A DNA stretch of 64,000 nt from an uncultured Coriobacteriaceae bacterium (GCA_902793465.1 CADBDT010000010.1:1-64000), one strand, 5' to 3'. Numbered from the stretch's first letter, positions 53,358 to 62,101 are shown. The notes: generated by a model from the letters alone, not told the origin. Program-made: numbers and translations.

Positions 53358-56258
53358 TTACCCTATGAGCTCCACTACTTGCTCGAACTCTACGGTGGAC
53401 GCCTCTATGGCCTCGCGCGGGCCAAACACCACTACGGTGTTGCCTTGCTTTATGTAAGAAAGAGGTTGCGCAAGCGCCTGAATGTCCTGGGCAGTGGCGG
53501 ATAGCTCGTCCTTTCGAACCTGCTCGCGCCAGCCTTCGGGCCTGCACGACAAGAGCATGCTGTCTTGTCTGCGCGCAAGCGCACGCGGCTTTTGGGGCGT
53601 GTCGTGGGTTGCCACGGTGGAAACCACGTAGCCTACCATTTCCTCCTTGGTGGGCGTCCACGATGCGAGCCAGTCGGCCGTGGCCTGGTAGCGTGCCAGT
53701 GTGGCATCGATGCCGGGGTCGCGATACGACCAGAATTGCACAAGTCCCTGCAGGGTGCGACGGAAGCCCGTTCCGTAGGCGCCGCCCTTTACGCGCACCT
53801 CGTTCCACAGGTAGTCGTATGAGAGCACGCGCTGAGCAACGCACCATGTGCCAAACGCCGCTTGGTCTTTTGGCGACGCACCCATGCCTTGGCCCACGTA
53901 GCTTACGCTGGAGGGAATTACAAAGGCCTCGTTGCGCCTTGTGAGCTCGGGTATAACAAGGGCGTGCTTGTTCGTGTTGGCGGCCTTTAGGCCCAGGCAG
54001 CCACCTTCGGCCCAAAAACGCTTGCGCTCCTCTGGTGCGCCAATAAAGCTCACGAGCACGTTGCTTGCGGTAAACACGCGGCTGCTTAGCTCGGCGAGCC
54101 GTGCAGAAAGGTCCTGCTTGCGCTGGTCCCAGCTGGCAAGAAGTTCTTTGAGGAACAGGTAGTAGTCAATGCCGCCCTGGGCTCCCGCCACCTTGGCGGT
54201 CTTGGAGTACTGGGTGGTAAGGCGCGACATAGCGGCGGCATGGCCCGCATTAACGAAGCGCTGCTCGAGCGCGATGCGGCGCTGCTGCAGGATGGCGTAT
54301 ATGCGGTCGGTGTCGTCAAAGAGCGTCTTTGCCCAGACCTCCTGGGGAAGGATGGCCAGCTGCTCGACGTTTTCTGCAAGTGCGCTGGCACCAACCACAA
54401 AGTAGGGCCGCACATCCTCTGGGTTGTTGTGCACTGAATGGGTTTCGGTAAAGAAGTCCAGGGTTCCCAAGTTGAGCTCCACAAGCGTGTCGAGTTCGGA
54501 AGCGCTGTGCTCGCTTGTGGCAAGCTTGCCCAAAAGGTCGCTTAGGACGCCGGTGTACGCTAGGTCTTCGTAGGTTAGGTGGCGCAGGTCAAAGTAGTGG
54601 TACACGTAGTCTATGTGGCGCGTGTCCAGCTCGTGGGCTATGCAGGGCAGCGGTGCCTCCACGGTAAGCGTGGCGGGTTCGGGCTTGTTTTCTCCAATGT
54701 CGGAAAGCTCCAGCCGGGGCAGCTTTGCCAGATCTTCCGGGGCATCCGGCGCCTCCTGCTCGACGCGCAAGGCTTCTACCTCGGCGTTAATGCGGGCAAT
54801 ATCGTTGTCGTTTAGTGTGGCGCGTTTTGCAAGGAGCTCCTCTTCCTCCCACGCGTTGGCTGCGTCGTCGGTTGGAACCAGCTCGACCTCGGCGCAGTGG
54901 GTGCTGTTGCACACCAGCTCTGCCAGCAGTCGCTCAAAGTAGCCGTTGTCCAAGCCCTCCTTCATGTGGCCCAGGGCCTCCTCGTAGCGCAGGTAGTCAA
55001 CGGGACGCTGGTCGTCGTAAAGCCAGCTGGACATAACCTGTATGGAAAGGGCAATACCGGTGGGATAAGAGCCAAAGTCCTGCTCGCGAAGGTTGAACTC
55101 TGCCTGAGCGAGGGAAGCGCGCAGCTGGTCGCGGCCAATGCCCTCCTTTGCAAGCCTGGCGCATTCTTTTTCTACAAGAGCGCGGAACTCCTGTGCCGCG
55201 CCCTCCTTTGCGCCTTTGAGCTGGAGCACTACGCGTGGCTGGATTTCGCCGTCTACGAGCATGGCGTTAAAGTCGTCCGCAAGCCCCGCGTCCAGTACCG
55301 CGCGCTTAAGGGGCGCCTCGTTGGATCCCGCCAGAGCGTCGAGAAGGACGTCGCAGGCAAGAACTCGCTCGCGGTCTGCAAAGGTGCCCACCACATACGC
55401 CAAGGCGACCGCCGCGTTCTCGGGCGCGGTGGACATGAGCACCTTGCTGGGCTCGGCGCGCAGCGGCTCCTGAAGCCCAAGCGAGTTGGGCGCGCCTGCA
55501 CGGCGAGGCTCCACGGAGCTCAGGCGCTCGTCTATAAACGCGAGCTCGCGGGCAATGTCCATGTTGCCATACAGGATTATGTAGCTGTTGGAAAGGTCGT
55601 AGTGGCGACGGTGGTTGTCCAAAAACTCCTCGTAGGTGAGGGTGGGAATGGCGCGCGGGTCGCCACCGGACTCAAAGCGATAGGCGGTGGAGGGAAAGAG
55701 CGCGCGGTCTATGCCCAAAAACAGCACGTCGTCTGGATCGGACGTGGCGCCCTTCATCTCGTTAAACACAACGCCGTTGTATACGAGCTTGTTGTCCTCG
55801 GTCGTCTCGTAGTGCCAGCCTTCCTGCTCAAAGATGCGCGGGCGGCTGTAGATGGCGGGGTGGAGCACCGCGTCCAGGTACACGTCCATAAGGTTTTCCA
55901 GGTCGGTCGTGTTGGTGGACGCCACGGGATACATGGTCTTGTCTGCAAAGGTCATAGCGTTAAGGAAGGTTTGCATGGACGTTTTGAGCAGGTTTACAAA
56001 CGGCTCCTTTACCGGAAAACGCTCGCTTCCGCAGAGCACCGAGTGCTCAAGGATGTGAAACACGCCCTTGTCGTTTGCGGGCGGCGTCTTAAACGAGATG
56101 GCAAACGACTTGTTTTCGTCGTCGCACGCAAGCCACAGCGCGCGTGCGCCGCTCTGCTTGTGGCGCATTACGTACGCCGTGCCCGAAAGCTCGTCCAGCG
56201 GAATGCTTTCCAAAACGTCGAAGCCGTGTACCAACGTGCCTATTTCGAGCGTGTCCAT
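53358..56258 (-). CDS. M16C metalloprotease (PreP/Cym1-like)
   Basis: The 966-residue product starts at ATG 56258 with AGGAGGAATT. Zinc proteases of this type have two halves that close over short peptides. The first half holds the inverted zinc site H68-I-L-E71-H72 in VFHILEHSVLCGSERFPVKEPF and the distal Glu region NLMDVYLDAVLHP. The M16C-associated middle domain follows (about 470-720), and the second half ends with GGAYGTGFRRTLQ, where Arg/Tyr substrate residues lie. No signal peptide is seen, so it should be cytoplasmic. In bacteria its substrates are little known; it presumably degrades peptides. The length suits the family. Confidence 0.92.
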   Translation of the reverse strand: MDTLEIGTLVHGFDVLESIPLDELSGTAYVMRHKQSGARALWLACDDENKSFAISFKTPPANDKGVFHILEHSVLCGSERFPVKEPFVNLLKTSMQTFLNAMTFADKTMYPVASTNTTDLENLMDVYLDAVLHPAIYSRPRIFEQEGWHYETTEDNKLVYNGVVFNEMKGATSDPDDVLFLGIDRALFPSTAYRFESGGDPRAIPTLTYEEFLDNHRRHYDLSNSYIILYGNMDIARELAFIDERLSSVEPRRAGAPNSLGLQEPLRAEPSKVLMSTAPENAAVALAYVVGTFADRERVLACDVLLDALAGSNEAPLKRAVLDAGLADDFNAMLVDGEIQPRVVLQLKGAKEGAAQEFRALVEKECARLAKEGIGRDQLRASLAQAEFNLREQDFGSYPTGIALSIQVMSSWLYDDQRPVDYLRYEEALGHMKEGLDNGYFERLLAELVCNSTHCAEVELVPTDDAANAWEEEELLAKRATLNDNDIARINAEVEALRVEQEAPDAPEDLAKLPRLELSDIGENKPEPATLTVEAPLPCIAHELDTRHIDYVYHYFDLRHLTYEDLAYTGVLSDLLGKLATSEHSASELDTLVELNLGTLDFFTETHSVHNNPEDVRPYFVVGASALAENVEQLAILPQEVWAKTLFDDTDRIYAILQQRRIALEQRFVNAGHAAAMSRLTTQYSKTAKVAGAQGGIDYYLFLKELLASWDQRKQDLSARLAELSSRVFTASNVLVSFIGAPEERKRFWAEGGCLGLKAANTNKHALVIPELTRRNEAFVIPSSVSYVGQGMGASPKDQAAFGTWCVAQRVLSYDYLWNEVRVKGGAYGTGFRRTLQGLVQFWSYRDPGIDATLARYQATADWLASWTPTKEEMVGYVVSTVATHDTPQKPRALARRQDSMLLSCRPEGWREQVRKDELSATAQDIQALAQPLSYIKQGNTVVVFGPREAIEASTVEFEQVVELIG

Positions 56259-56314
56259 GCAATTCCTCCTGCTTGGCTATTTGCTTGTATCTTGTATCTA
56301 TGGATATGTAGTGC

Positions 56315-57421
56315 CTATATTCCGTCCATCTCGTTGGCAACGCTGGAATACCACTCCTCGTAGTTGGGAGGACAATAGCGTTGGGCGCCGTCCAGCGTAA
56401 GGGTGCCGTCGTACCCCTTGGCAAGTCCCTCTACCTGGTCGTATATGGCGGACTCCCAGTCCGAATAGCTGCTGTTGCCCCAGCCCCAGGCGTTGTGGTC
56501 CTTAAAGCATACGCTGCCCTTGCCACTCTCGATGGTGGAGATTGCGGGCGAAAGGCGCGGGTCCACGCCGTAGGTGGCTGCCGCCTGGGCAAACGTTTCG
56601 CCGTACCCCTCAAGTGGCGAGCCGGCCAAATATGCGTTAATGCGTGCGGCCCAGTCGGAGGTCTCGCTGGAGGTAATGTTGCTTAGCAGGGGGTCGGTGC
56701 TCACGTCCGCGGATGCGGGAACCTGCAGCACGGCTTCGTTGCCCGAGCTAGTGGCAAAGGTAACTGGCGAGTCCGAGGTGGACTGGAGGGCCTCCTGTGC
56801 AACCTTTATGGCTTGGGCCCTGTTGCCTTGCTCGGATGCAGCAACCGCAATGGCGTGCGCCTGCAGCTCCGTCCGAGCGTTGCGGGCCTGCTTGAGCGCC
56901 TCCAGGGCTTCGTCCTTCTTTTGTACGGCCGCGTCGCGCTGGGATACGAGCAGCGCCTTGGTTTTGGCCAGATCGTCCACCATGTTGTTGAGCTCGATCA
57001 CTTCCCGGGTGTTGTGCTCGTGGACGGTGTCCAGGTAGTGCAGCGACGACAAAAACTCGTCGAAGCTTTCCGACGATAGGATAAGTTCGAGCAGGTTGCT
57101 TGAAGACTGCTGGAACTTGTACATGGTCTTTACGGATGCCGCCGCTCGTGCGCGTTGCTCGGGTAGCTGCTGTTCGAGCTCGCTTGCATGCTCTTCGTTT
57201 TGAGCAATCTGCTCCTCAAGCGTGTTTACGGCCTCTTCTGCCTCGCGATAGGTGGTAGTCGTCTCGGAAATCTTTGACACAAGAGCGTCCGCCTCCGACT
57301 CGAGCTGCTGGATGCTCGAGGGTGCTTCCTGGGCGCGGGTTGCTGGTGGTACGGGGGCGCCCAATAGGGCGAGTGTGCATGCGGCTGCCGTCGCCGCACA
57401 GATGAGCTTTTTGCGTTTCAT
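56315..57421 (-). CDS. Secreted coiled-coil protein with lysozyme-like C-terminal domain
   Basis: The 368-residue product starts at ATG 57421. A signal peptide (about 1-30, cleaved after TRA) is followed by a coiled coil (about 35-205) of the CwlO/PcsB type, which in those proteins is held by FtsEX. A linker leads to a C-terminal domain (about 255-368) with YGVDPRLSPAISTIESGKG (Glu near 296), then HNAWGWGNSSYSDWESAI and YCPPNYEEWYSSV. The E-S-G motif and the N-A-W-G-W segment resemble lytic transglycosylase or glucosaminidase folds. It is therefore a probable peptidoglycan hydrolase under division control. FtsEX is not in the window. A tandem paralogue lies upstream. Confidence 0.75.
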   Translation of the reverse strand: MKRKKLICAATAAACTLALLGAPVPPATRAQEAPSSIQQLESEADALVSKISETTTTYREAEEAVNTLEEQIAQNEEHASELEQQLPEQRARAAASVKTMYKFQQSSSNLLELILSSESFDEFLSSLHYLDTVHEHNTREVIELNNMVDDLAKTKALLVSQRDAAVQKKDEALEALKQARNARTELQAHAIAVAASEQGNRAQAIKVAQEALQSTSDSPVTFATSSGNEAVLQVPASADVSTDPLLSNITSSETSDWAARINAYLAGSPLEGYGETFAQAAATYGVDPRLSPAISTIESGKGSVCFKDHNAWGWGNSSYSDWESAIYDQVEGLAKGYDGTLTLDGAQRYCPPNYEEWYSSVANEMDGI

Positions 57422-57555
57422 GCTGCGTCTTTCTGGTTGAGCTCGTCATACGGTTGGCTCATATACTAGCAGCGTGTGGGTGTCAAACATGAAAAATCAC
57501 AAATAGGGAACAGACCTGGGCACAGCGGCGGACCGTCCCCATTGCCTGAGGAGTG

Positions 57556-57704
57556 GGGTGCCGCTTGGGGATACTCCCCATCGGGTACATCGCGAGCAGG
57601 GCTTTCGTTGGAGTCCGGCCCATCCGCGATGTACCCGTAGGGGAGTATCCCCAATGTGCACAGCGCAAACTTAATGGCGGTGGGAGCATCCCCAAGCGGC
57701 ACCC
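57556..57704. repeat. Hybrid intergenic palindrome, copy 4 of the GGTACATCGCG family
   Basis: The core arms (57556-57594 and from 57625) enclose a 30-nt loop that matches the loop of copy 1 but for four adjacent bases. The right arm is interrupted by about 41 extra bases (AATGTGCACAGCGC...GGGAGCATCCCC) before AAGCGGCACCC closes the outer stem at 57704. The extra part matches the outer arms of copy 1 and the fragment at 7126-7160, so this copy is a hybrid. The 310-bp gap 57422-57731 between two same-strand genes holds this element and no gene. Confidence 0.9.
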
Positions 57705-57731
57705 AGTAACTGGATCTGGCGCAGCTAGCCG

Positions 57732-58946
57732 CTAGATGGAGTTCATCTCGGCAAGAACGCTGGAGTACCACTCCTGGTAAGTGGGCGGGCAGTAACGCAT
57801 TGCACCCTCGAGGGTAAGCGTTCCGCCGTAGCCCGAGGCGAGGCCAGCCACGTGGTCGTTAATGGCCTCCTCCCAAGAGCCCCAACTCGAGCTGCCCCAG
57901 CCCCAGGCGTTGTGGGGACGGAAGCAGATGGCGCCCTTGCCACTCTCTATGCAGGAGATGGCAGGGGAGAAGCGCGGGTCTACGCCGTAGGTTGCGGCGG
58001 CCTTGGCAAAGGTGGCTCCATAGCCCGCAAGCGGCGACCCTGCCAGATAGGCGTCGATTCGAGCTGCCCAGTCTCCCGTTTCCTGGTCGGTCGTGTTGCT
58101 TGCAAGCGGCTCGGTGCTAACGCTGGTCATATCCTCCTGGGGCACCTCTACAACGGCGGTGTATCCCGAGGACGTGGTAAACGTTGCCTCATCCTTGGCC
58201 TCAGGCTCGCTTGGCGCGGGCTGCTCTTCTTCCTTGTTGGCCTGCTCCTGCTCCTGTTGCTGCTTCTTTTGGGCTTCCTCCTGCTCGCGCTTTTGGCGGG
58301 CCTCCTCAATTGCCTTCTGGGCGGCGGCAACGGCTTCTGCTCGCTGGCGTGCCTCGGCCGCGGCAATGGCGTCGGCACGCTGCTGCAGCTCGCGCTTTGC
58401 CGCGCGTGCCTGTTCCAAGGCGGCAAGCGCCTCGTCCTGCTTTTGCGCGGCTACCTCGTGCTGCGTTTCGAGCTCGCTCCTTGCTTGCGAAAGCTCGTTG
58501 TTAAGACGATTAAAGCGGTCGATCTCGTCGGTATTGCGCTGATGGATGGTATCTATGTAGCGCACGGTGGTAATAAACTCGTTAAAGCTCTCGGACGAAA
58601 GTATGAGCTCAAGCAGCCCCGGCGTGGACTGCTGGAACATGTAGAGCGTCTTAATGGACGCAGCGGCCTTTTGGCGCTGCTCGGGAAGCTGCTCTTCGAT
58701 CTCGGCGGTGCGGCCTTCGTTTTCTGCAATCATTTCCTCGATGGTGGAAACCTCAGCGGCAGCGTTCTGGTACGAAGTCGTAGCCTGCTCGATTTTTTCG
58801 GACATCTGATCGGACTGCTTGCGTAGGCTTTCGAGCTCCGACGCGTTATCTGCTCGTGCGGTAAGGGGGCAAAGTGCTCCACACAGCGCTAGCGTAAGCG
58901 CCCACACAACTGCCGCGCGCGTTTTGGGTGTCTTGTTAGGCAGCAA
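57732..58946 (-). CDS. Secreted coiled-coil protein with lysozyme-like C-terminal domain, paralogue
   Basis: The 404-residue product starts at TTG 58946 with GAGGAGAT upstream. It repeats the layout of its neighbour: signal peptide (cleaved after TARA), coiled coil (about 30-225), an additional Glu/Gln/Lys-rich segment (about 215-250), then the C-terminal domain with YGVDPRFSPAISCIESGKG (Glu near 334), HNAWGWGSSSWGSWEEAI and YCPPTYQEWYSSV. The C-terminal domains are nearly alike while the coils differ, as expected if each is held by different partners but cuts the same bond. The longer coil and charged linker distinguish it. Confidence 0.75.
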   Translation of the reverse strand: MLPNKTPKTRAAVVWALTLALCGALCPLTARADNASELESLRKQSDQMSEKIEQATTSYQNAAAEVSTIEEMIAENEGRTAEIEEQLPEQRQKAAASIKTLYMFQQSTPGLLELILSSESFNEFITTVRYIDTIHQRNTDEIDRFNRLNNELSQARSELETQHEVAAQKQDEALAALEQARAAKRELQQRADAIAAAEARQRAEAVAAAQKAIEEARQKREQEEAQKKQQQEQEQANKEEEQPAPSEPEAKDEATFTTSSGYTAVVEVPQEDMTSVSTEPLASNTTDQETGDWAARIDAYLAGSPLAGYGATFAKAAATYGVDPRFSPAISCIESGKGAICFRPHNAWGWGSSSWGSWEEAINDHVAGLASGYGGTLTLEGAMRYCPPTYQEWYSSVLAEMNSI

Positions 58947-58981
58947 GGCTCATCTCCTCGTTTAGGCAGCAATTACAAATA

Positions 58982-59015
58982 CATGGTCCATAATCTTAGA
59001 GCAAAATAGACCATG
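58982..59015. promoter_or_regulatory. Inverted repeat upstream of the secreted-protein gene
   Basis: CATGGTC (58982-58988) and GACCATG (59009-59015) face each other with 20 bases between, and TAAGAT, a -10-like box for the minus strand, lies inside. The site is 36-70 bases before TTG 58946 and could be an operator. No regulator can be named. Confidence 0.35.
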
Positions 59016-59081
59016 CCACGGGATATCCATGACTAACAAAACGAGCTTAAAAGGTTAAAAATGCCAATGAGCTGGGGTTTT

Positions 59082-59543
59082 CTACTTGACCACCAGTGTG
59101 TCGCATCCTGGAATGCGCGAAAGGAACGTGGACGTGGATCCCATAAGCGCATAGCGGAAGTTGGAAAGACCCAGTGCGCCACAAATAATGAGGTCGGGCT
59201 TTACGACGTCTATTATCTCGTTGCGCAGCGTCTCGCGAACGCGGCCGATCTTTACGATGAGCTCGACCTTGCGGATTTGCGGCTCCTGCTCGGCCTCGGA
59301 AATCTGAGGTGCAATGCCCTCGCGGAAGCTCTTTTCCAGCGTGCCCAAAAGCTCCAGCGGGTACGAACCGGCGGTCTCGAGCGATGTGGCGTCAACCACG
59401 TGCCCTATGTAGAGCTCCGCATTGTTGTTTGCGGCAATAATAATGGCACGCTGGATAACAAGCTCTTGCTGGGGGGTGCCATCTACGGCAACGAGTATGC
59501 GGTCGTAGCCCAAGGATTGATAATTAGGTGCGGGAACGTTCAT
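59082..59543 (-). CDS. Universal stress protein (UspA family)
   Basis: The 153-residue product starts at ATG 59543 behind GGAGGT; the open frame extends upstream without similarity. It is one Usp domain: YDRILVAVDGTPQQELVIQRAI, a middle with KVELIVKIGRVRETL, then the ATP-binding type segment ICGALGLSNFRYALMGSTSTFL followed by CDTLVVK. The usual loop is GxxGxxxxxxxxGS; here it reads GALGLSNFRYALMGS, which fits the ATP-binding type. Such proteins respond to starvation or oxidative stress. It is divergent from uppP with 100 bases between the starts. Confidence 0.92.
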   Translation of the reverse strand: MNVPAPNYQSLGYDRILVAVDGTPQQELVIQRAIIIAANNNAELYIGHVVDATSLETAGSYPLELLGTLEKSFREGIAPQISEAEQEPQIRKVELIVKIGRVRETLRNEIIDVVKPDLIICGALGLSNFRYALMGSTSTFLSRIPGCDTLVVK

Positions 59544-59643
59544 GCGTACCTCCTTAGATGCTCTGCGGTAGTATTGTAACCTCCAAGTGGATACTTCGTT
59601 GGGCAATACGCTCAGTGGCATGTGTGAAAGGTTGGGACGAGCG

Positions 59644-60549
59644 GTGGATCTTATAGAGTTGCTTAAGGCAGCCCTCTTTGGACTGGTTGAAGGAATTACG
59701 GAATGGCTGCCAATTTCGAGCACGGGACACATGCTGTTGCTCGATCAGTTTGTAAAGCTCAACGTGAGCAAGGACTTTTGGGACATGTTTTTGGTGGTCA
59801 TCCAGCTGGGGGCCATCCTTGCTGTGTGCGTGCTGTTTTTTAGGCAACTCAATCCGTTTTCTTTCAAAAAGACCAAGGAAGAGAAGCGTGGTACCTGGCG
59901 CCTGTGGGGGCAGGTGATTGTTGCCTGCTTACCGGCGGCGGTAATCGGCATACCCCTGGACGACTGGATGGAGGAGCATCTTGGGAGCCCCTTTGTGGTT
60001 GCGGGCGCCCTTATCGTCTACGGTATTGCCTTTATTGTTATAGAAAACCTGCGCGAGTCCAACGGCCGTCGCAGTGCCGGCGCGCACTTTTCTAACGCAG
60101 GCTCCAAGGGAGGCCTTGCCCTTACCTCCGACGAGAACGCGCGCGTGCAGTCGGTGCAGGAGCTCGGATGGGGTACCGCACTGGGCATTGGGGCGTTCCA
60201 GATTCTATCCATAGTGCCGGGTACCTCGCGCTCGGGTTCCACGATTATAGGTGGCCTGCTTTTGGGTTGCTCGCGCGCCGTTGCAGCGGAGTTTACGTTC
60301 TACCTCGCAATCCCGGTTATGGTGGGAGCCAGCGGCCTGCGCTTGGTAAAGTACTTCCTTAAGGGCAACACCTTTACCTCAAGCGAGTTTGCCATCTTGG
60401 GAGTTGGGTGCGTTGTGGCATTTGTCGTTTCTATTCTGGCCATTCGCTTTTTGATGAACTTCGTAAAGAAGCACGACTTCAAACCCTTTGGCTGGTACCG
60501 CATTGTGCTGGGCATTGCCGTAATTGCTTACTTCCTGCTGGCTCGATAG
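59644..60549 (+). CDS. uppP: Undecaprenyl-diphosphatase
   Basis: The membrane enzyme recycles undecaprenyl diphosphate to the monophosphate, the carrier for peptidoglycan and for the surface polysaccharide of this window. The 301-residue product has about eight membrane segments, the motif [17 protein letters not shown] near the start and [17 protein letters not shown] near residue 195. A hydrophilic insertion (about 130-165, with [16 protein letters not shown]) is longer than in E. coli. GTG 59644 is the likely start, as homology begins at once; ATG 59620 is possible. It is also a bacitracin-resistance determinant in general. Confidence 0.95.
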   Translation: MDLIELLKAALFGLVEGITEWLPISSTGHMLLLDQFVKLNVSKDFWDMFLVVIQLGAILAVCVLFFRQLNPFSFKKTKEEKRGTWRLWGQVIVACLPAAVIGIPLDDWMEEHLGSPFVVAGALIVYGIAFIVIENLRESNGRRSAGAHFSNAGSKGGLALTSDENARVQSVQELGWGTALGIGAFQILSIVPGTSRSGSTIIGGLLLGCSRAVAAEFTFYLAIPVMVGASGLRLVKYFLKGNTFTSSEFAILGVGCVVAFVVSILAIRFLMNFVKKHDFKPFGWYRIVLGIAVIAYFLLAR

Positions 60550-60554
60550 GCGGA

Positions 60555-60659
60555 GGTGCTGTTGGGGGATACTCCCCTACGGGTACATCGCGGAAAGTCC
60601 CCTCATATGAGACGGGTTTCCCGCGATGTACCCGATGGGGAGTATCCCCCAACAGCACC
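60555..60659. repeat. Intergenic palindrome, copy 5 of the GGTACATCGCG family, inverted
   Basis: The 38-nt arms 60555-60592 and 60622-60659 enclose a 29-nt loop. The outer arms read GGTGCTGTTGGGGG and CCCCCAACAGCACC: they differ from those of copies 2, 3, 4 and 6 at matching positions on both sides, so pairing is kept. The central marker is CCCCTACGGG on the left, which shows this copy lies in the reverse direction. It stands five bases after the uppP stop and before glycerate kinase, both on the plus strand. Confidence 0.93.
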
Positions 60660-60714
60660 CCCGCTTGTGCTACCAGTTTGTTGTATGTCGTCCCAAAGAG
60701 AGAGGGCCGTTACG

Positions 60715-61854
60715 ATGCGCTTTTTGTTTGCATCCGACTCGTTTAAGGGCACCATATCGTCCGCTCGTGCGGCAGAGTTGCTGGACGCTGCGGCGCGGGA
60801 GGTTTTTCCCCATGCTGTGACGTGCGGCGTTGAGGTGGCCGACGGAGGCGAGGGAACGGTGGCTGCCGTCGTTGCTTCTGCGGGCGGGACGCTGCGTACG
60901 GTAAACGTGCAGGGTCCACGCGGTGGCGAGGTTGCGGCGTCGTATGGCGTGTTGGGGGATGGTCGTGCCATTGTGGAGATGGCTGCCGCGTCGGGGCTGC
61001 CGCTCCTTGCGGCAGACGAGCGAGATCCGCGCTATACCAGCACGTTTGGCACGGGCCAGCTTATCTTGGATGCGCTGGACGAGGGCGTGCGGGACATCTC
61101 ACTTGCCATTGGCGGCTCGGCTACCAACGACGGCGGCATGGGCTGCATGCGTGCCTTGGGTGCGCGCTTCCTCGATGCGGACGGGGCGGAGCTTGAGGGC
61201 GTGGGCGGCGACCTGGCCCGGGCGTCGCGGATCGATCTTGCGGGAATGGACCCGCGTGTTGGCAAGACCTGCTTTCACGTAATGTGCGATGTTAACAATC
61301 CCTTGCTGGGAGAGCGGGGGGCGACCTATGTGTTTGGCCCCCAGAAGGGTGCCACGCCATCGATTGCCGACGAGCTTGAGCGTGGCATGCAAAGCTACGC
61401 CCGCGTGCTCGAGGCAACTTTTCCGGGCATCGATGTTGCGGCGCCTGGTATGGGGGCAGCTGGCGGCCTTGGTGTCGCAGCCAGCGCGTTCTTGCGGGCA
61501 GAGCTGCTGCCGGGCATCGAGCAGGTGCTCAACCTCGTGGGCTTTAACGAGCTGCTTGAGGGGTGCGACCTGTGTGTGACCGGGGAGGGCCACGCCGATG
61601 CCCAATCCGCACATGGCAAGGTGGTCAGTGGCGTTGCGGCTCGGTGCCGCGCGGCGGGAGTTCCCTGCGTGGCCCTGGTCGGAGGCATGGACGCGGATGC
61701 CATGGAGCTTACGGGCTGTGGTGTGAGTGCGCTTGTTCCCACGGTAATCGACGTCGGAACGCTTGACGAGGTGCTTGCGCATGCCGAGTGCAACTACACG
61801 CTTGCCGCAGAGCGACTTTTTGCGTTGCTGCGGTTGGGAATGGGCCTTATCTGA
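60715..61854 (+). CDS. Glycerate kinase (GlxK/GarK type)
   Basis: The cytoplasmic enzyme phosphorylates D-glycerate, usually to 2-phosphoglycerate. The 379-residue product starts at ATG 60715. It shows the family opening FASDSFKGTISSARAAELL, GVEVADGGEGT, VEMAAASGL, the catalytic-type GGSATNDGGMGCMRALGA, DVNNPLLGERGATYVFGPQKG, GMGAAGGLGVA and CVTGEGHADAQSAHGK. Length matches PF02595 members. The open frame reaches back into the palindrome at 60555 but the ATG used is the first with similarity. The gene is flanked by two copies of the palindrome family. Confidence 0.93.
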   Translation: MRFLFASDSFKGTISSARAAELLDAAAREVFPHAVTCGVEVADGGEGTVAAVVASAGGTLRTVNVQGPRGGEVAASYGVLGDGRAIVEMAAASGLPLLAADERDPRYTSTFGTGQLILDALDEGVRDISLAIGGSATNDGGMGCMRALGARFLDADGAELEGVGGDLARASRIDLAGMDPRVGKTCFHVMCDVNNPLLGERGATYVFGPQKGATPSIADELERGMQSYARVLEATFPGIDVAAPGMGAAGGLGVAASAFLRAELLPGIEQVLNLVGFNELLEGCDLCVTGEGHADAQSAHGKVVSGVAARCRAAGVPCVALVGGMDADAMELTGCGVSALVPTVIDVGTLDEVLAHAECNYTLAAERLFALLRLGMGLI

Positions 61855-61875
61855 GTGGCGCTGCGTCCGAAAACG

Positions 61876-61986
61876 GGGGTGCCGCTTGGGGATACTCCCC
61901 ATCGGGTACATCGCAAGAGGCCCGTTTCCCTACGAGAAGGCTTATCCGCGATGTACCCGTAGGGGAGCATCCCCAAGCGGCACCCC
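61876..61986. repeat. Intergenic palindrome, copy 6 of the GGTACATCGCG family
   Basis: The arms 61876-61914 and 61948-61986 enclose a loop of about 33 nt. The right arm has GGGGAGCATCCCC where others have GGGGAGTATCCCC. The loop is in the same orientation as in copy 3 and opposite to copies 1, 2 and 4. It lies between glycerate kinase and pcrA, both on the plus strand. Confidence 0.92.
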
Positions 61987-61993
61987 ACACCAA

Positions 61994-62016
61994 TCAAGAG
62001 GGAGTACCCCCCTTGA
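61994..62016. repeat. Short imperfect hairpin related to the 49.6-kb palindrome
   Basis: TCAAGAGGG and CCCCCTTGA face each other with AGTACC between. The preceding CCAA plus this segment matches the right half of the palindrome at 49606-49633 with few changes. It adjoins copy 6, so two repeat types are joined here. Confidence 0.7.
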
Positions 62017-62101
62017 GAGGTGCCATTGTTGCTAATATTTGTCCACTCTTCGCGTTACAATTTGTCACCAAAACCAACTGTCGCGCATCTTGGAGGAAAG
62101 C

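Noticed and set aside
57466-57771. Open frames through the palindrome at 57.6 kb
   Set aside because: They appear at each copy because the arms lack stops; no start signals or conservation as protein.
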